64,000 bases of DNA from Sphingobium quisquiliarum P25 (lineage in GTDB: Bacteria; Pseudomonadota; Alphaproteobacteria; Sphingomonadales; Sphingomonadaceae), in assembly GCF_000445065.1 (NCBI RefSeq), contig NZ_ATHO01000055.1:40202-104201 (forward strand), in the 5' to 3' direction. The notes beneath the pieces are model-generated. The model did not search any database and was not told the DNA's origin. It worked only from the letters and a program-made list of their open reading frames with translations. This document shows, one piece after another, positions 57,198 to 64,000 of this stretch (the stretch's first letter is position 1; each line of letters begins with the position of its first letter). The position numbers and the translations under genes are program-made.

Positions 57198-57947
57198 ATG
57201 CCGCTCCTCAGCTTTCTCAAGGCCGTGTCACGTCCGGTGATCGACTACGCTCTGCCGCCGCGATGCCCCGGATGCGGGATCATCGTGGATGCGGAGGACG
57301 CCTTTTGCCTGCGCTGCTGGAGCGGGATGCAATTTCTGAGCGACCCCTGCTGCGCCCGGTGCGGCCTGCCGTTCGATTATGACATGGGGGAGGACAGCGC
57401 ATGCGGATCATGTCTTGCCGATCCGCCGCCGTTCGACACTGCGCGGGCGGTGCTGGCCTATGGCGATGTCGCGCGAAGGGTGGCGCTGCGGCTCAAATAT
57501 GGGCGGCGGATCGGCCTCGCCCGGTTGATCGCGCGGCAGATGGCGCGGCACGTCGGGATCAGCGATCCGCCGCCGCTGGTGGTGCCGGTGCCGCTACACC
57601 GCTGGCGGCTATGGTGGCGGGGCTTCAACCAATCCGCGCTGATCGCCGATCATCTGGGCAAGCTGCTGGGGCTGGATGTCGACAAGCATGGCTTGCAGCG
57701 TATCCGGGCGACGAAACCGCTGCGCGCCATGGACCCCAAACGCCGGGCCAAGGCCGTGCGGGGCGCCTTCGCTCTCGCAGGAAACCATCGGTTCAAAGGG
57801 CGGGCAGTGATTCTGATCGACGATGTGCATACGAGCGGGGCCACCGCTGCCGCCTGCGCCCGCGTGCTGAAACGCGGCGGCGCGTCCAGCGTTCATTTGC
57901 TGTGCTGGGCGCGCGCCTTGCCCGGCCGCGACGAGGCGGCCGATTGA
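57198..57947 (+). CDS. comF: ComF family protein
   Basis: A 249-residue protein. It has an N-terminal zinc region of cysteine pairs (CPGCGI, CLRC, CARCGL, CGSCLAD) and a C-terminal phosphoribosyltransferase fold with the PRPP loop VILIDDVHTSGATAAA. ComF homologues take part in DNA uptake or phosphoribosyl metabolism. The ATG at 57198 is close behind AAGGGAG. Confidence 0.93.
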   Translation: MPLLSFLKAVSRPVIDYALPPRCPGCGIIVDAEDAFCLRCWSGMQFLSDPCCARCGLPFDYDMGEDSACGSCLADPPPFDTARAVLAYGDVARRVALRLKYGRRIGLARLIARQMARHVGISDPPPLVVPVPLHRWRLWWRGFNQSALIADHLGKLLGLDVDKHGLQRIRATKPLRAMDPKRRAKAVRGAFALAGNHRFKGRAVILIDDVHTSGATAAACARVLKRGGASSVHLLCWARALPGRDEAAD

Positions 57948-57996
57948 CAAAGGCGCGCCCAGCCACAATTTGAACTGGCAAGGAGTATCGGGACCC

Positions 57997-58254
57997 ATGG
58001 CGAAAGTCGAAATCTATACCAAGGCGTGGTGCGGCTATTGCGCGCGAGCCAAGGCGCTGCTCCAGGGGAAGGGCGTCGACTTCGAGGAATATGACATCAC
58101 CATGGGCGGACCCAAACGCACCGAGATGCTGGAGCGCGCCAATGGCGGAACGACGGTGCCGCAGATCTTCATCGACGGGCGGCACATCGGCGGCAGCGAC
58201 GACATGGCGGCGCTGGACCGGCAGGGAAAGCTCGACCCGCTGCTGGGCGTATAA
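57997..58254 (+). CDS. grxC: Glutaredoxin 3
   Basis: An 85-residue thioredoxin-fold oxidoreductase with the active-site motif WCGYC (Cys12, Cys15), TVPQIFIDGRHIGGSDD, and the C-terminal helix. It uses glutathione to reduce disulfides. The ATG at 57997 gives the canonical MAKVEIYTKAWCGYC start. Next come nit and the DUF1178 gene, a conserved neighbourhood. Confidence 0.95.
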   Translation: MAKVEIYTKAWCGYCARAKALLQGKGVDFEEYDITMGGPKRTEMLERANGGTTVPQIFIDGRHIGGSDDMAALDRQGKLDPLLGV

Positions 58255-58259
58255 AACCG

Positions 58260-59090
58260 ATGCGCGCCGCGATCTTCCAGATGACGAGCGGGGTCGATCC
58301 CGCCGCAAATGCCGCAGCGATGACGGACATGATCGCGCGCGCTGCGGGGGAGGGTGCGGACATTCTCTTCACGCCGGAAATGGCGGGCTATCTGGATCGC
58401 GACCGGCAGCGTGCTGCGGCAACCCTGCGGTCCGAAGCGGATGATCCTGTCTTGCCCCGGGTACAGGAGGCCGCAGCGAAGCATGGCCTGTGGGTCCATG
58501 TCGGATCGCTGCCATTGAAAGATGAACGGGAAGACGGCCGCTGGGCCAACCGGAGCTTCATGATCGACGCGGCGGGCGAAATCCGCGCGCGCTATGACAA
58601 GATCCATTTGTTCGACGTCGATCTGGCGACTGGCGAAAGCTGGCGGGAATCCTCCGTCTATGGACCGGGCGATCGCGTGGTGGCTGTGAATACGCCATGG
58701 GGACGCATGGGCATGTCGATCTGTTATGACATGCGTTTCCCCGACCTTTACCGGGCGCTTACCGATGCGGGAGCGTCCGTGCTGCTGATGCCCGCCGCCT
58801 TCACGGTGCCTACCGGACAGGCCCATTGGCATGTCCTGCTGCGCGCCCGTGCTATTGAAGCGGGCTGTTTCGTCATCGCGGCGGCACAGACCGGCCGGCA
58901 TGCGGACGGGCGGGAGACCTATGGCCACAGCCTGATCGTGGATCCGTGGGGTGACGTGCTGCTGGACATGGGGTCTGACGCAGGCTTGGGTCTTGCCGAA
59001 ATCGACCTTGCCCGCATAGAGGAGGTTCGCGCGCGCGTGCCCGCGCTCGCCAACCGGCGGGTCATAGCCCAGGACGTGATAATATCGTGA
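58260..59090 (+). CDS. Nit-type carbon-nitrogen hydrolase
   Basis: A 276-residue enzyme of the nitrilase superfamily with the triad Glu40 in FTPEMAGY, Lys114 in YDKIHLFD and Cys155 in SICYDMRFPDLY. It best fits the deaminated glutathione amidase (Nit1) branch, supported by the glutaredoxin gene next door. Its stop overlaps the GTG start of the DUF1178 gene (GTGA). Confidence 0.93.
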   Translation: MRAAIFQMTSGVDPAANAAAMTDMIARAAGEGADILFTPEMAGYLDRDRQRAAATLRSEADDPVLPRVQEAAAKHGLWVHVGSLPLKDEREDGRWANRSFMIDAAGEIRARYDKIHLFDVDLATGESWRESSVYGPGDRVVAVNTPWGRMGMSICYDMRFPDLYRALTDAGASVLLMPAAFTVPTGQAHWHVLLRARAIEAGCFVIAAAQTGRHADGRETYGHSLIVDPWGDVLLDMGSDAGLGLAEIDLARIEEVRARVPALANRRVIAQDVIIS

Positions 59091-59563
59091 TCGTTTTCGA
59101 TTTGAAGTGCAGCGCTCAGGATCATGTGTTCGAGGCCTGGTTCGGGTCGAGCGCCGATTATGAGGATCAGGCGGCGCGGGGCTTGCTCACCTGTCCCATG
59201 TGCGGCGACACGCAGGTGGCCAAGGCACTGATGGCTCCTGCCGTTGCGCCCAAGGGAAACAGCCGCGCCGCCGCCGTGCGCCAGCCTGAAAGTGACGCTG
59301 CGCCTGTGGCGGTGACGGGCGATGAAGCGCGGATGCGGGAATTGATGGCGAGCCTCGCTCAGGCGCAGGCGAAGGTATTGGAAGGCTCCACCTGGGTTGG
59401 ACGCGGCTTTGCCGAACAGGCGCGCGCGATGCACTATGGCGAACAGGACCGCGCCAGCATCCACGGCGAAGTCGCTCCCGACGAAGCCCGCGCCCTGATC
59501 GCCGAGGGCGTGGAGGTGGCCGCGCTGCCTTTTCCCGTCATCCCGCCCGAAGCGAAGAATTGA
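59087..59563 (+). CDS. DUF1178 family protein
   Basis: A 158-residue protein with a DUF1178 layout: VFDLKCSAQDHVFEAWFGSS, a zinc-ribbon-like CPMCGDTQVAKALMAP, and the conserved tail TWVGRGFAEQARAMHYGE with DEARALIAEGVEVAALPFPV. It starts with GTG at 59087, coupled to nit. It may be a metal-binding regulatory protein. It lies next to tRNA-Arg(CCT). Confidence 0.9.
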   Translation: MIVFDLKCSAQDHVFEAWFGSSADYEDQAARGLLTCPMCGDTQVAKALMAPAVAPKGNSRAAAVRQPESDAAPVAVTGDEARMRELMASLAQAQAKVLEGSTWVGRGFAEQARAMHYGEQDRASIHGEVAPDEARALIAEGVEVAALPFPVIPPEAKN

Positions 59564-59597
59564 CCCCGCGCCTCCCGCAGAATAGAGCCGTCATCGG

Positions 59598-59674
59598 GCA
59601 CCCGTAGCTCAGCAGGATAGAGCATCAGATTCCTAATCTGAGGGCCATGGGTTCGAATCCCGTCGGGTGCACCA
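59598..59674 (+). tRNA. tRNA-Arg (anticodon CCT)
   Basis: GCACCCGTAGCTCAGCAGGA starts a full cloverleaf. The anticodon arm is TCAGA-TTCCTAA-TCTGA (anticodon CCT), the T arm contains GGTTCGAATCCC, the acceptor closes as CGGGTGC, and CCA is encoded. It decodes AGG. Confidence 0.96.
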
Positions 59675-59702
59675 CACACATCATCCTTTACCGGCTGCTT
59701 CT

Positions 59703-61103
59703 TCAGCCAAGGACCACATAAGCGGCGCCCAGGGCTGCGCAGGTCCCCAGCACCGGTAGCACGCCAGCCTTGAAGCGGAACACTGCGACCAGTGCCGCGG
59801 CGGAGAGCAGGGACGCTGGAATGTTGATCGAGGCCAAAAGCGGGACGTCGATCGTCCCCAAAGCGGTGGGCAGCTGCTGCACTCTTCGGAAAAGCGTGTG
59901 GATGGCGAACCACAGGGCGAGGTTGAGGATGACGCCGACGACTGCGGCCGTGATGGCTGTGAGTGCGGAGGACAGCGCCTTGTTGCCCCGCAGCCTTTCG
60001 ATGAAGGGAGCGCCCGCGAAGATCCAGAGGAAGCAGGGAACGAAGGTGACCCATGTGGTGAGGATCGCGCCGCATGTGGCGGCCGCCAGCGGGGAAAGAG
60101 GCCCCGCGTCGCGGAAGGCGGCGAGGAAACCGACAAATTGCGTGACCATGATCAGCGGTCCGGGCGTGGTTTCGGCCATTCCCAGGCCGTCGAGCATCTC
60201 ACCAGGCTTGAGCCAGCCGAAGGTGCCAACCGCTTCCTGCGCGACATAGGCCAGCACGGCATAAGCGCCGCCGAAGGTCACCACCGCCATCTGGCTGAAG
60301 AAGCTGGCGATCCGGGTGAATATGTCATCCGGCCCCAGGACGAGGAACAGCGCCAGCACCGGGCCAAGCCACAGGGCCAGAAGGATGGAGCATATCTTGA
60401 GCGACCATCGCAGGTTCGGCTGCGCATGCGCGGGGAGCATTTCGCCCAGCGCCGTGTCGCGGTCATGGATGACGTTGCTGGCTGACGGACCATGGCCGCC
60501 GCCGCCCTTGAACTGGGCGGCTCCGCTGCGGCCGCCGATATAGCCGGCGAGGCCTGCCGCCAGGATGATCAGCGGAAAGGGCGCGTCGAGGAAGAAGATG
60601 GCGACGAACGCCGCCGCGGCGATGCCACGCATGACATTGTTCTTGAGCGCCCGCGATCCGACGCGGACCACCGCTTGCACCACCACCGCCAGCACCGCCG
60701 CCTTCAAACCGAAAAACAGCCCTTCGATCAGCGGGACATGGCCGAGAAGGACATAGAGATAGCTGAGCGCCAATATGGCGAGGAAGCCCGGCAGAACGAA
60801 GAGGGTGCCCGCGATCAGGCCGCCCTTCGTCTTGTGAAGCAGCCAGCCGATATAGATGGCGAGCTGCTGCGCTTCCGGTCCGGGCAGCAGCATGCAATAG
60901 TTGAGAGCGTGGAGGAAACGCTCCTCGCCGATCCATCTTTTTTCCTCGACCAGGATGCGGTGCATGACGGCGATCTGTCCGGCGGGGCCGCCGAAGCTGA
61001 GCGCGGCGATACGTGCCCAGACGCGTGTTGCTTCGCCGAGCGGGATGCCGTGTTCTCCTGCCGCGATGGAGCCGGAGGCGATGGGGGATGCGGTGGCGTT
61101 CAT
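59703..61103 (-). CDS. chrA: Chromate transporter ChrA (CHR family)
   Basis: A 466-residue inner-membrane protein with two homologous halves: FGGPAGQIAVMHRILVEEKRW and PGPEAQQLAIYIGWLLHKT first, then FGGAYAVLAYVAQEAVGTFG and TTPGPLIMVTQFVGF. It expels chromate, or imports it as a sulfate-like anion in some relatives. The ATG at 61103 overlaps the chrB stop by four bases, so the genes form an operon that starts at chrB. Confidence 0.93.
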   Translation of the reverse strand: MNATASPIASGSIAAGEHGIPLGEATRVWARIAALSFGGPAGQIAVMHRILVEEKRWIGEERFLHALNYCMLLPGPEAQQLAIYIGWLLHKTKGGLIAGTLFVLPGFLAILALSYLYVLLGHVPLIEGLFFGLKAAVLAVVVQAVVRVGSRALKNNVMRGIAAAAFVAIFFLDAPFPLIILAAGLAGYIGGRSGAAQFKGGGGHGPSASNVIHDRDTALGEMLPAHAQPNLRWSLKICSILLALWLGPVLALFLVLGPDDIFTRIASFFSQMAVVTFGGAYAVLAYVAQEAVGTFGWLKPGEMLDGLGMAETTPGPLIMVTQFVGFLAAFRDAGPLSPLAAATCGAILTTWVTFVPCFLWIFAGAPFIERLRGNKALSSALTAITAAVVGVILNLALWFAIHTLFRRVQQLPTALGTIDVPLLASINIPASLLSAAALVAVFRFKAGVLPVLGTCAALGAAYVVLG

Positions 61104-62056
61104 CGGTCCGCCTTTCTGTTGCTGAAATAGGCGTGGAACTGGTTGAGCGCTTCGCTGGCCATGGCGATGCGCTGGAGATCGTCGTCGGTGGAGGCGCAGA
61201 CGCCGGAGAGCATGGCGCCGACGCCAGCGGTTTCGGGGCGGGAAAATTTGTCGTCGGCAATGTCTAAATCATGAATGATCTCGCTAATTGCGCGCAGTGC
61301 GGGATCGGCGTCCAGGCCTGCGCGGAGCAGGATTGTTTCGAAGCTGCAACGATCTGCTTCATGGGTGAATTCCGCGTCCGCCATGTCGAAGCGCAACTCG
61401 CCGTCCGCCGGATCATAATGGCGGCTGTCGACGAACTTGAAGCGGGCGTCCGGGTCGATGAAGCGCCGGATCAGCCAGGCGCAGGCGATGCGGTCGACAT
61501 GGACGCCGCTGCGCGTGACCCATGTCCGTCCGGTAAGGTCGGCGGCCGGGGGCGTGCTGGCCGGTTCGGAGCGGCTGACATCGGGATGCTGGTAGCGCTG
61601 GCGGTCGAGTTCCGCGAGGGCCGCTTCGGCATCCTGCCTGCCATGAGCGCCGAAAAAGTCGAGGCGTCCCACCTCTTCCAAGCGCTTTTGCAGGCGCGCG
61701 ATGTCAGCGCCGCTGGCGGGGCCGGTTTCCAGCAGCCGCCGCGCCGATTGCGCGATCTCGTCATAATCGGCGTCACGCGCGGTATCGAACAACAGCCGCA
61801 CATCCTGATCCGACTGCCCGGCGAGAAGACGCGCTTCGATCAGGGTTGCTTCGCCACCATTTTCGGCGATTTCGCCGAGAAGGCCGAGGAGGGCCGCCTC
61901 GGCCTGCGGCGAAGAGGGCAGGACATGGACGGCGTTTTTCAGCGGCACCGCGCCGATGGATTGCAGCCGCCGCCAGATCTTCACGCGAAGATAAGGGGGC
62001 TTGGCGGGCAATTGGTGCAGCAGAGCGAGCCAGGGGCTGGTTTCGGCTTGGGTCAT
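61100..62056 (-). CDS. chrB: Chromate resistance protein ChrB
   Basis: A 318-residue protein of two parts: an N-terminal domain (YLRVKIWRRLQSIGAVPLKNAV) and a C-terminal ChrB domain beginning WVTRSGVHVDRIACAWLIRR. The latter has the conserved FVDSRHYDPADGELRFDMADA, FTHEADRCSFET and HDLDIADDKFSRPE. ChrB senses chromate and controls the chr operon in related bacteria. It is the first gene of chrBA. Confidence 0.92.
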   Translation of the reverse strand: MTQAETSPWLALLHQLPAKPPYLRVKIWRRLQSIGAVPLKNAVHVLPSSPQAEAALLGLLGEIAENGGEATLIEARLLAGQSDQDVRLLFDTARDADYDEIAQSARRLLETGPASGADIARLQKRLEEVGRLDFFGAHGRQDAEAALAELDRQRYQHPDVSRSEPASTPPAADLTGRTWVTRSGVHVDRIACAWLIRRFIDPDARFKFVDSRHYDPADGELRFDMADAEFTHEADRCSFETILLRAGLDADPALRAISEIIHDLDIADDKFSRPETAGVGAMLSGVCASTDDDLQRIAMASEALNQFHAYFSNRKADR

Positions 62057-62061
62057 GATGC

Positions 62062-62077
62062 ATATGTATCAACATAT
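62062..62077. promoter_or_regulatory. Inverted repeat in the chrB/porin intergenic region
   Basis: ATATGT-ATCA-ACATAT is a perfect 6-4-6 inverted repeat just upstream of chrB (start 62056), in the 46-base gap to the divergent porin. It may be the operator of a regulator such as ChrB, or a promoter element serving both genes. Confidence 0.45.
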
Positions 62078-62102
62078 ATGATTCGTTGAAACAGGAATAT
62101 CC

Positions 62103-63452
62103 ATGCCACATGCCGCTCGCTTCGCCGTCATGGCCAGCCTCCTGTCCGCCGTGCTGGGCGTGACGCCCGTCGCGGCGCAGGATGAGGGCTTCAGCTTGAG
62201 CGGCAGCGTCCGCCTGCGCTTCGAAGAGATAGAGGGGCAGGCGCGGGCGGGCTTTGACGGGGAGGACAGCCTGTTCAACATCCGGTCGCAATTGCTGGGC
62301 GAATACCGGTCAGGCGCGTTCCGCATTGGCGCTGAACTGTTCGACAGCCGCGTCTATGGCGCCGATCCGGGCACGCCGGTTTCCACCAATGAGGTCAATG
62401 CGTTCGAACTGGTGCAGGCTTATATCGGAGCGCGGATAGACGATCCGGTGGGCAGGGGGAGCAGACTGGACCTGACGGCGGGGCGGATGACGCTGAACCT
62501 TGGATCGCGGCGTCTGGTCGCTGCGGATGATTATCGCAACACGACCAACGGCTATACGGGCCTGCGAGCCGATCTGAGCGCGCCGCATGGGGTGAAAGCG
62601 GTCTTCATCTATACGCTGCCGCAGCTTCGGCGGCCTGACGACGCGGAAGGCGTCAGGAACAAGCGGGTGAAGGTGGATCGGGAGAGTTTCGATCAGGTCC
62701 TGTGGGGCGGCATCGTCAGCAAGGCGAAGATCATCGGCCCGGCCACGGCGGAACTGACCTATTTTCACCTGGGCGAGCGCGATGGGCCGGGCAGGCCGAC
62801 GCGCGACCGGTCGCTCGACACGTTCGGCGGGCGGATCATCCGCGAGCCGGAGACAGGCCGCTTCGATTATGAGGTCGAGGCATTCTACCAGACGGGCAGC
62901 ATCAGCGCCTCGCTGGCGGCGGGGGCCGCGCGGCAAGAGGTGAGCGCGAATTTCGTGCATGCCGATGCGGGCTACAGCTTTCCCGGCGCATGGAAGGCGC
63001 GCCTGTCGGTCGAGTTCGACCGGGCGAGCGGCGACAGGGCAGGCGGGCGCTATGGCCGGTTCGACACGCTGTTCGGCATGCGCAGGGCGGATTTGGCCCC
63101 CGCTGGCCTCTATAATGCCATTGCGCGCACCAATATCGTAACGCCGGGCCTTCGCATCGAGGCGGCGCCCGGAAAGCGGTGGGACTGGTTCGCGGTCTAT
63201 CGCGCCCTGTGGCTTGCGTCGCGGACGGACGCCTTTTCGGCCACCGGCGTGCGCGACAGTTCGGGCCGGTCGGGCAGCTTTGCCGGACATCAGCTGGAGG
63301 GCAGGGTGCGATACTGGATCATTCCGGCGCGGCTGCGTTTCGAATTTGACGGGGTGCTGCTCGCCAAGGGGCGGTTCCTGCGGGACGCACCGAATGCGCC
63401 CGGTGGAAAGTGGACGCGTTATAGCTCGTTCAATGTGACGGCGAGTTTTTAA
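62103..63452 (+). CDS. Alginate-export-type outer-membrane porin
   Basis: A 449-residue protein with a signal peptide (SAVLGVTPVAA). The barrel region matches the alginate-export family: LSGSVRLRFEEIEGQARAGF, FRIGAELFDSRVYG, LTAGRMTLNLGSRRLVAADD. It ends FNVTASF with a terminal Phe. In many proteobacteria such porins pass polysaccharides or small anions rather than alginate. It has AGGA six bases before the ATG and is divergent from chrBA, so a role in anion or chromate entry is possible but inferred. Confidence 0.85.
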   Translation: MPHAARFAVMASLLSAVLGVTPVAAQDEGFSLSGSVRLRFEEIEGQARAGFDGEDSLFNIRSQLLGEYRSGAFRIGAELFDSRVYGADPGTPVSTNEVNAFELVQAYIGARIDDPVGRGSRLDLTAGRMTLNLGSRRLVAADDYRNTTNGYTGLRADLSAPHGVKAVFIYTLPQLRRPDDAEGVRNKRVKVDRESFDQVLWGGIVSKAKIIGPATAELTYFHLGERDGPGRPTRDRSLDTFGGRIIREPETGRFDYEVEAFYQTGSISASLAAGAARQEVSANFVHADAGYSFPGAWKARLSVEFDRASGDRAGGRYGRFDTLFGMRRADLAPAGLYNAIARTNIVTPGLRIEAAPGKRWDWFAVYRALWLASRTDAFSATGVRDSSGRSGSFAGHQLEGRVRYWIIPARLRFEFDGVLLAKGRFLRDAPNAPGGKWTRYSSFNVTASF

Positions 63453-63500
63453 GCCTTGGATTCCTTGCGGAGAGAGGCCTCGGGCGAAGCGCTCAGGCGG

Positions 63501-63526
63501 GGCTTAGACAGGCTCAGCCCGAACGG
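63501..63526. repeat. Dispersed repeat fragment near the right edge
   Basis: GGCTTAGACAGGCTCAGCCC followed by GAACGG is an inverted relative of the fragment at 41021-41045. Confidence 0.65.
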
Positions 63527-63554
63527 TGACGGGGCAGCGCGGACTGCCCGTTGA

Positions 63555-64000
63555 TCATCGTACCTGCCAGCGATAATCCTCTTCCCTGACTTCGGTCACG
63601 GCATAGCCGTCGGGGTCGCGGGCGGGGCGGAAGCGATAGCGTTCCATGATGACGCGACAGGTCATGTCGTCTACCTCGGCATAGCCGCTCTTTTCGATGA
63701 TCTCGCATTTATCGACGCGGCCTGACGCGCCGATGCTGTAGCGCACGCCGATTTTCAGGCGCACCTTGCCGCGCAGCCAGTCGGGGAAGTCCGAGTTGCG
63801 GAAGCGTCCGCCGGTCTGCCGGGCGGGCGAGAATGTGCCGCCGTCGCCATTGCCGGACCCGCTGCCACGGCCTGCGCCGCTGCCGCCCGATCCGCTTCCA
63901 TTGCCGGTGCCATTGTCTCCGGCCGGTCCGTTGCCGCTTCCCGTCGCGGCCGGGACGCCAGCGGCGGGAAGGACCGGCGCTGGCACGAGGATGACCGGAG
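63555..64000 (-). CDS. TonB-family C-terminal domain protein (cut by window edge)
   Basis: The frame runs off the right edge. The visible part has a Gly/Ser/Asn-rich linker (GSGNGPAGDNGTGNGSGSGG), then a TonB C-terminal-like domain: WLRGKVRLKIGVRYSIGASG, KCEIIEKSGYAEVDDMTC, and ERYRFRPARDPDGYAV. TonB proteins span the periplasm and drive outer-membrane receptors. The N-terminal anchor lies outside the window. Two cysteines in the domain may pair. The partner ExbBD genes are not visible. Confidence 0.85.
   Translation of the reverse strand, partial: PVILVPAPVLPAAGVPAATGSGNGPAGDNGTGNGSGSGGSGAGRGSGSGNGDGGTFSPARQTGGRFRNSDFPDWLRGKVRLKIGVRYSIGASGRVDKCEIIEKSGYAEVDDMTCRVIMERYRFRPARDPDGYAVTEVREEDYRWQVR

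Overview
The window is a high-GC bacterial chromosome segment with core alphaproteobacterial gene content. It carries an F1 ATP synthase operon, a complete phoR-pst-phoU-phoB phosphate regulon, priA, fsa-type transaldolase, recR, def, fmt, truA, glnE, lptFG, and the grxC-nit-DUF1178 cluster. TonB-dependent receptor parts, CpaF, an HPr-rel-A module, a DUF3734 patatin next to 3-hydroxybutyrate dehydrogenase, and dispersed palindromic repeats of the TTCGTTTCGAGCG and CCCTCCC types point to Sphingomonadaceae (Sphingobium, Sphingomonas or a close relative). The genus is an inference. No phage, transposase or CRISPR array was seen.

Layout, left to right. 1-4.7 kb: start of a TonB-dependent receptor preceded by a YezD/OscA-like small gene, an RBBP9-type hydrolase, a PRC-barrel protein, OsmC, an EamA permease and a secreted methyltransferase-like protein. 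4.8-6.3 kb: stand-alone CpaF ATPase. 6.7-12.1 kb: atpHAGDC on the minus strand, interrupted by two long palindromic repeats and by an extra low-GC gene between atpG and atpD. 12.3-21 kb: membrane-anchored trypsin-like protease, Ada, a TPR metallopeptidase, DUF1289, priA, DUF2490, transaldolase, an ABM-domain protein with an overlapping 32-residue membrane microprotein, and tRNA-Arg(TCT). 21-25 kb: queuosine-precursor transporter, truA, fmt, recR, def.

25-32.5 kb: phoR-pstSCAB-phoU-phoB, with a three-unit Pho box ahead of pstS. 32.6-35.5 kb: an accessory module of a Tat-signal protein, a PqqD-like chaperone, an HprK-related kinase and a nucleotidyltransferase, facing a second small Tat-signal protein with octapeptide repeats. 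This is the best candidate in the window for a poorly described system: it looks like a peptide or protein modification pathway. 35.6-41 kb: M20 amidohydrolase, an outer-membrane barrel, DUF3734 patatin with bdhA, and a YpfJ-type metallopeptidase. 41-49 kb: NepR-like small protein, glnE, bcp, DUF455, M23 peptidase, erpA, xth, DUF2239, a phosphoesterase. 49-56 kb: envelope lipid functions (two diacylglycerol-kinase-fold proteins, a GNAT, a fatty acid desaturase, lptFG). 56-59.6 kb: methyltransferase, comF, grxC, nit, DUF1178, tRNA-Arg(CCT). 59.7-63.5 kb: chrBA divergent from an alginate-export-type porin. The right edge cuts a TonB-family protein.

Start codons were often reassigned from the longest open frame to an internal ATG or GTG with a better Shine-Dalgarno sequence. 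Three small genes (DUF1289, a 32-residue membrane protein, and a doubtful 33-residue frame) were read directly from the sequence. Family assignments rest on motif recognition by eye, without database searches.
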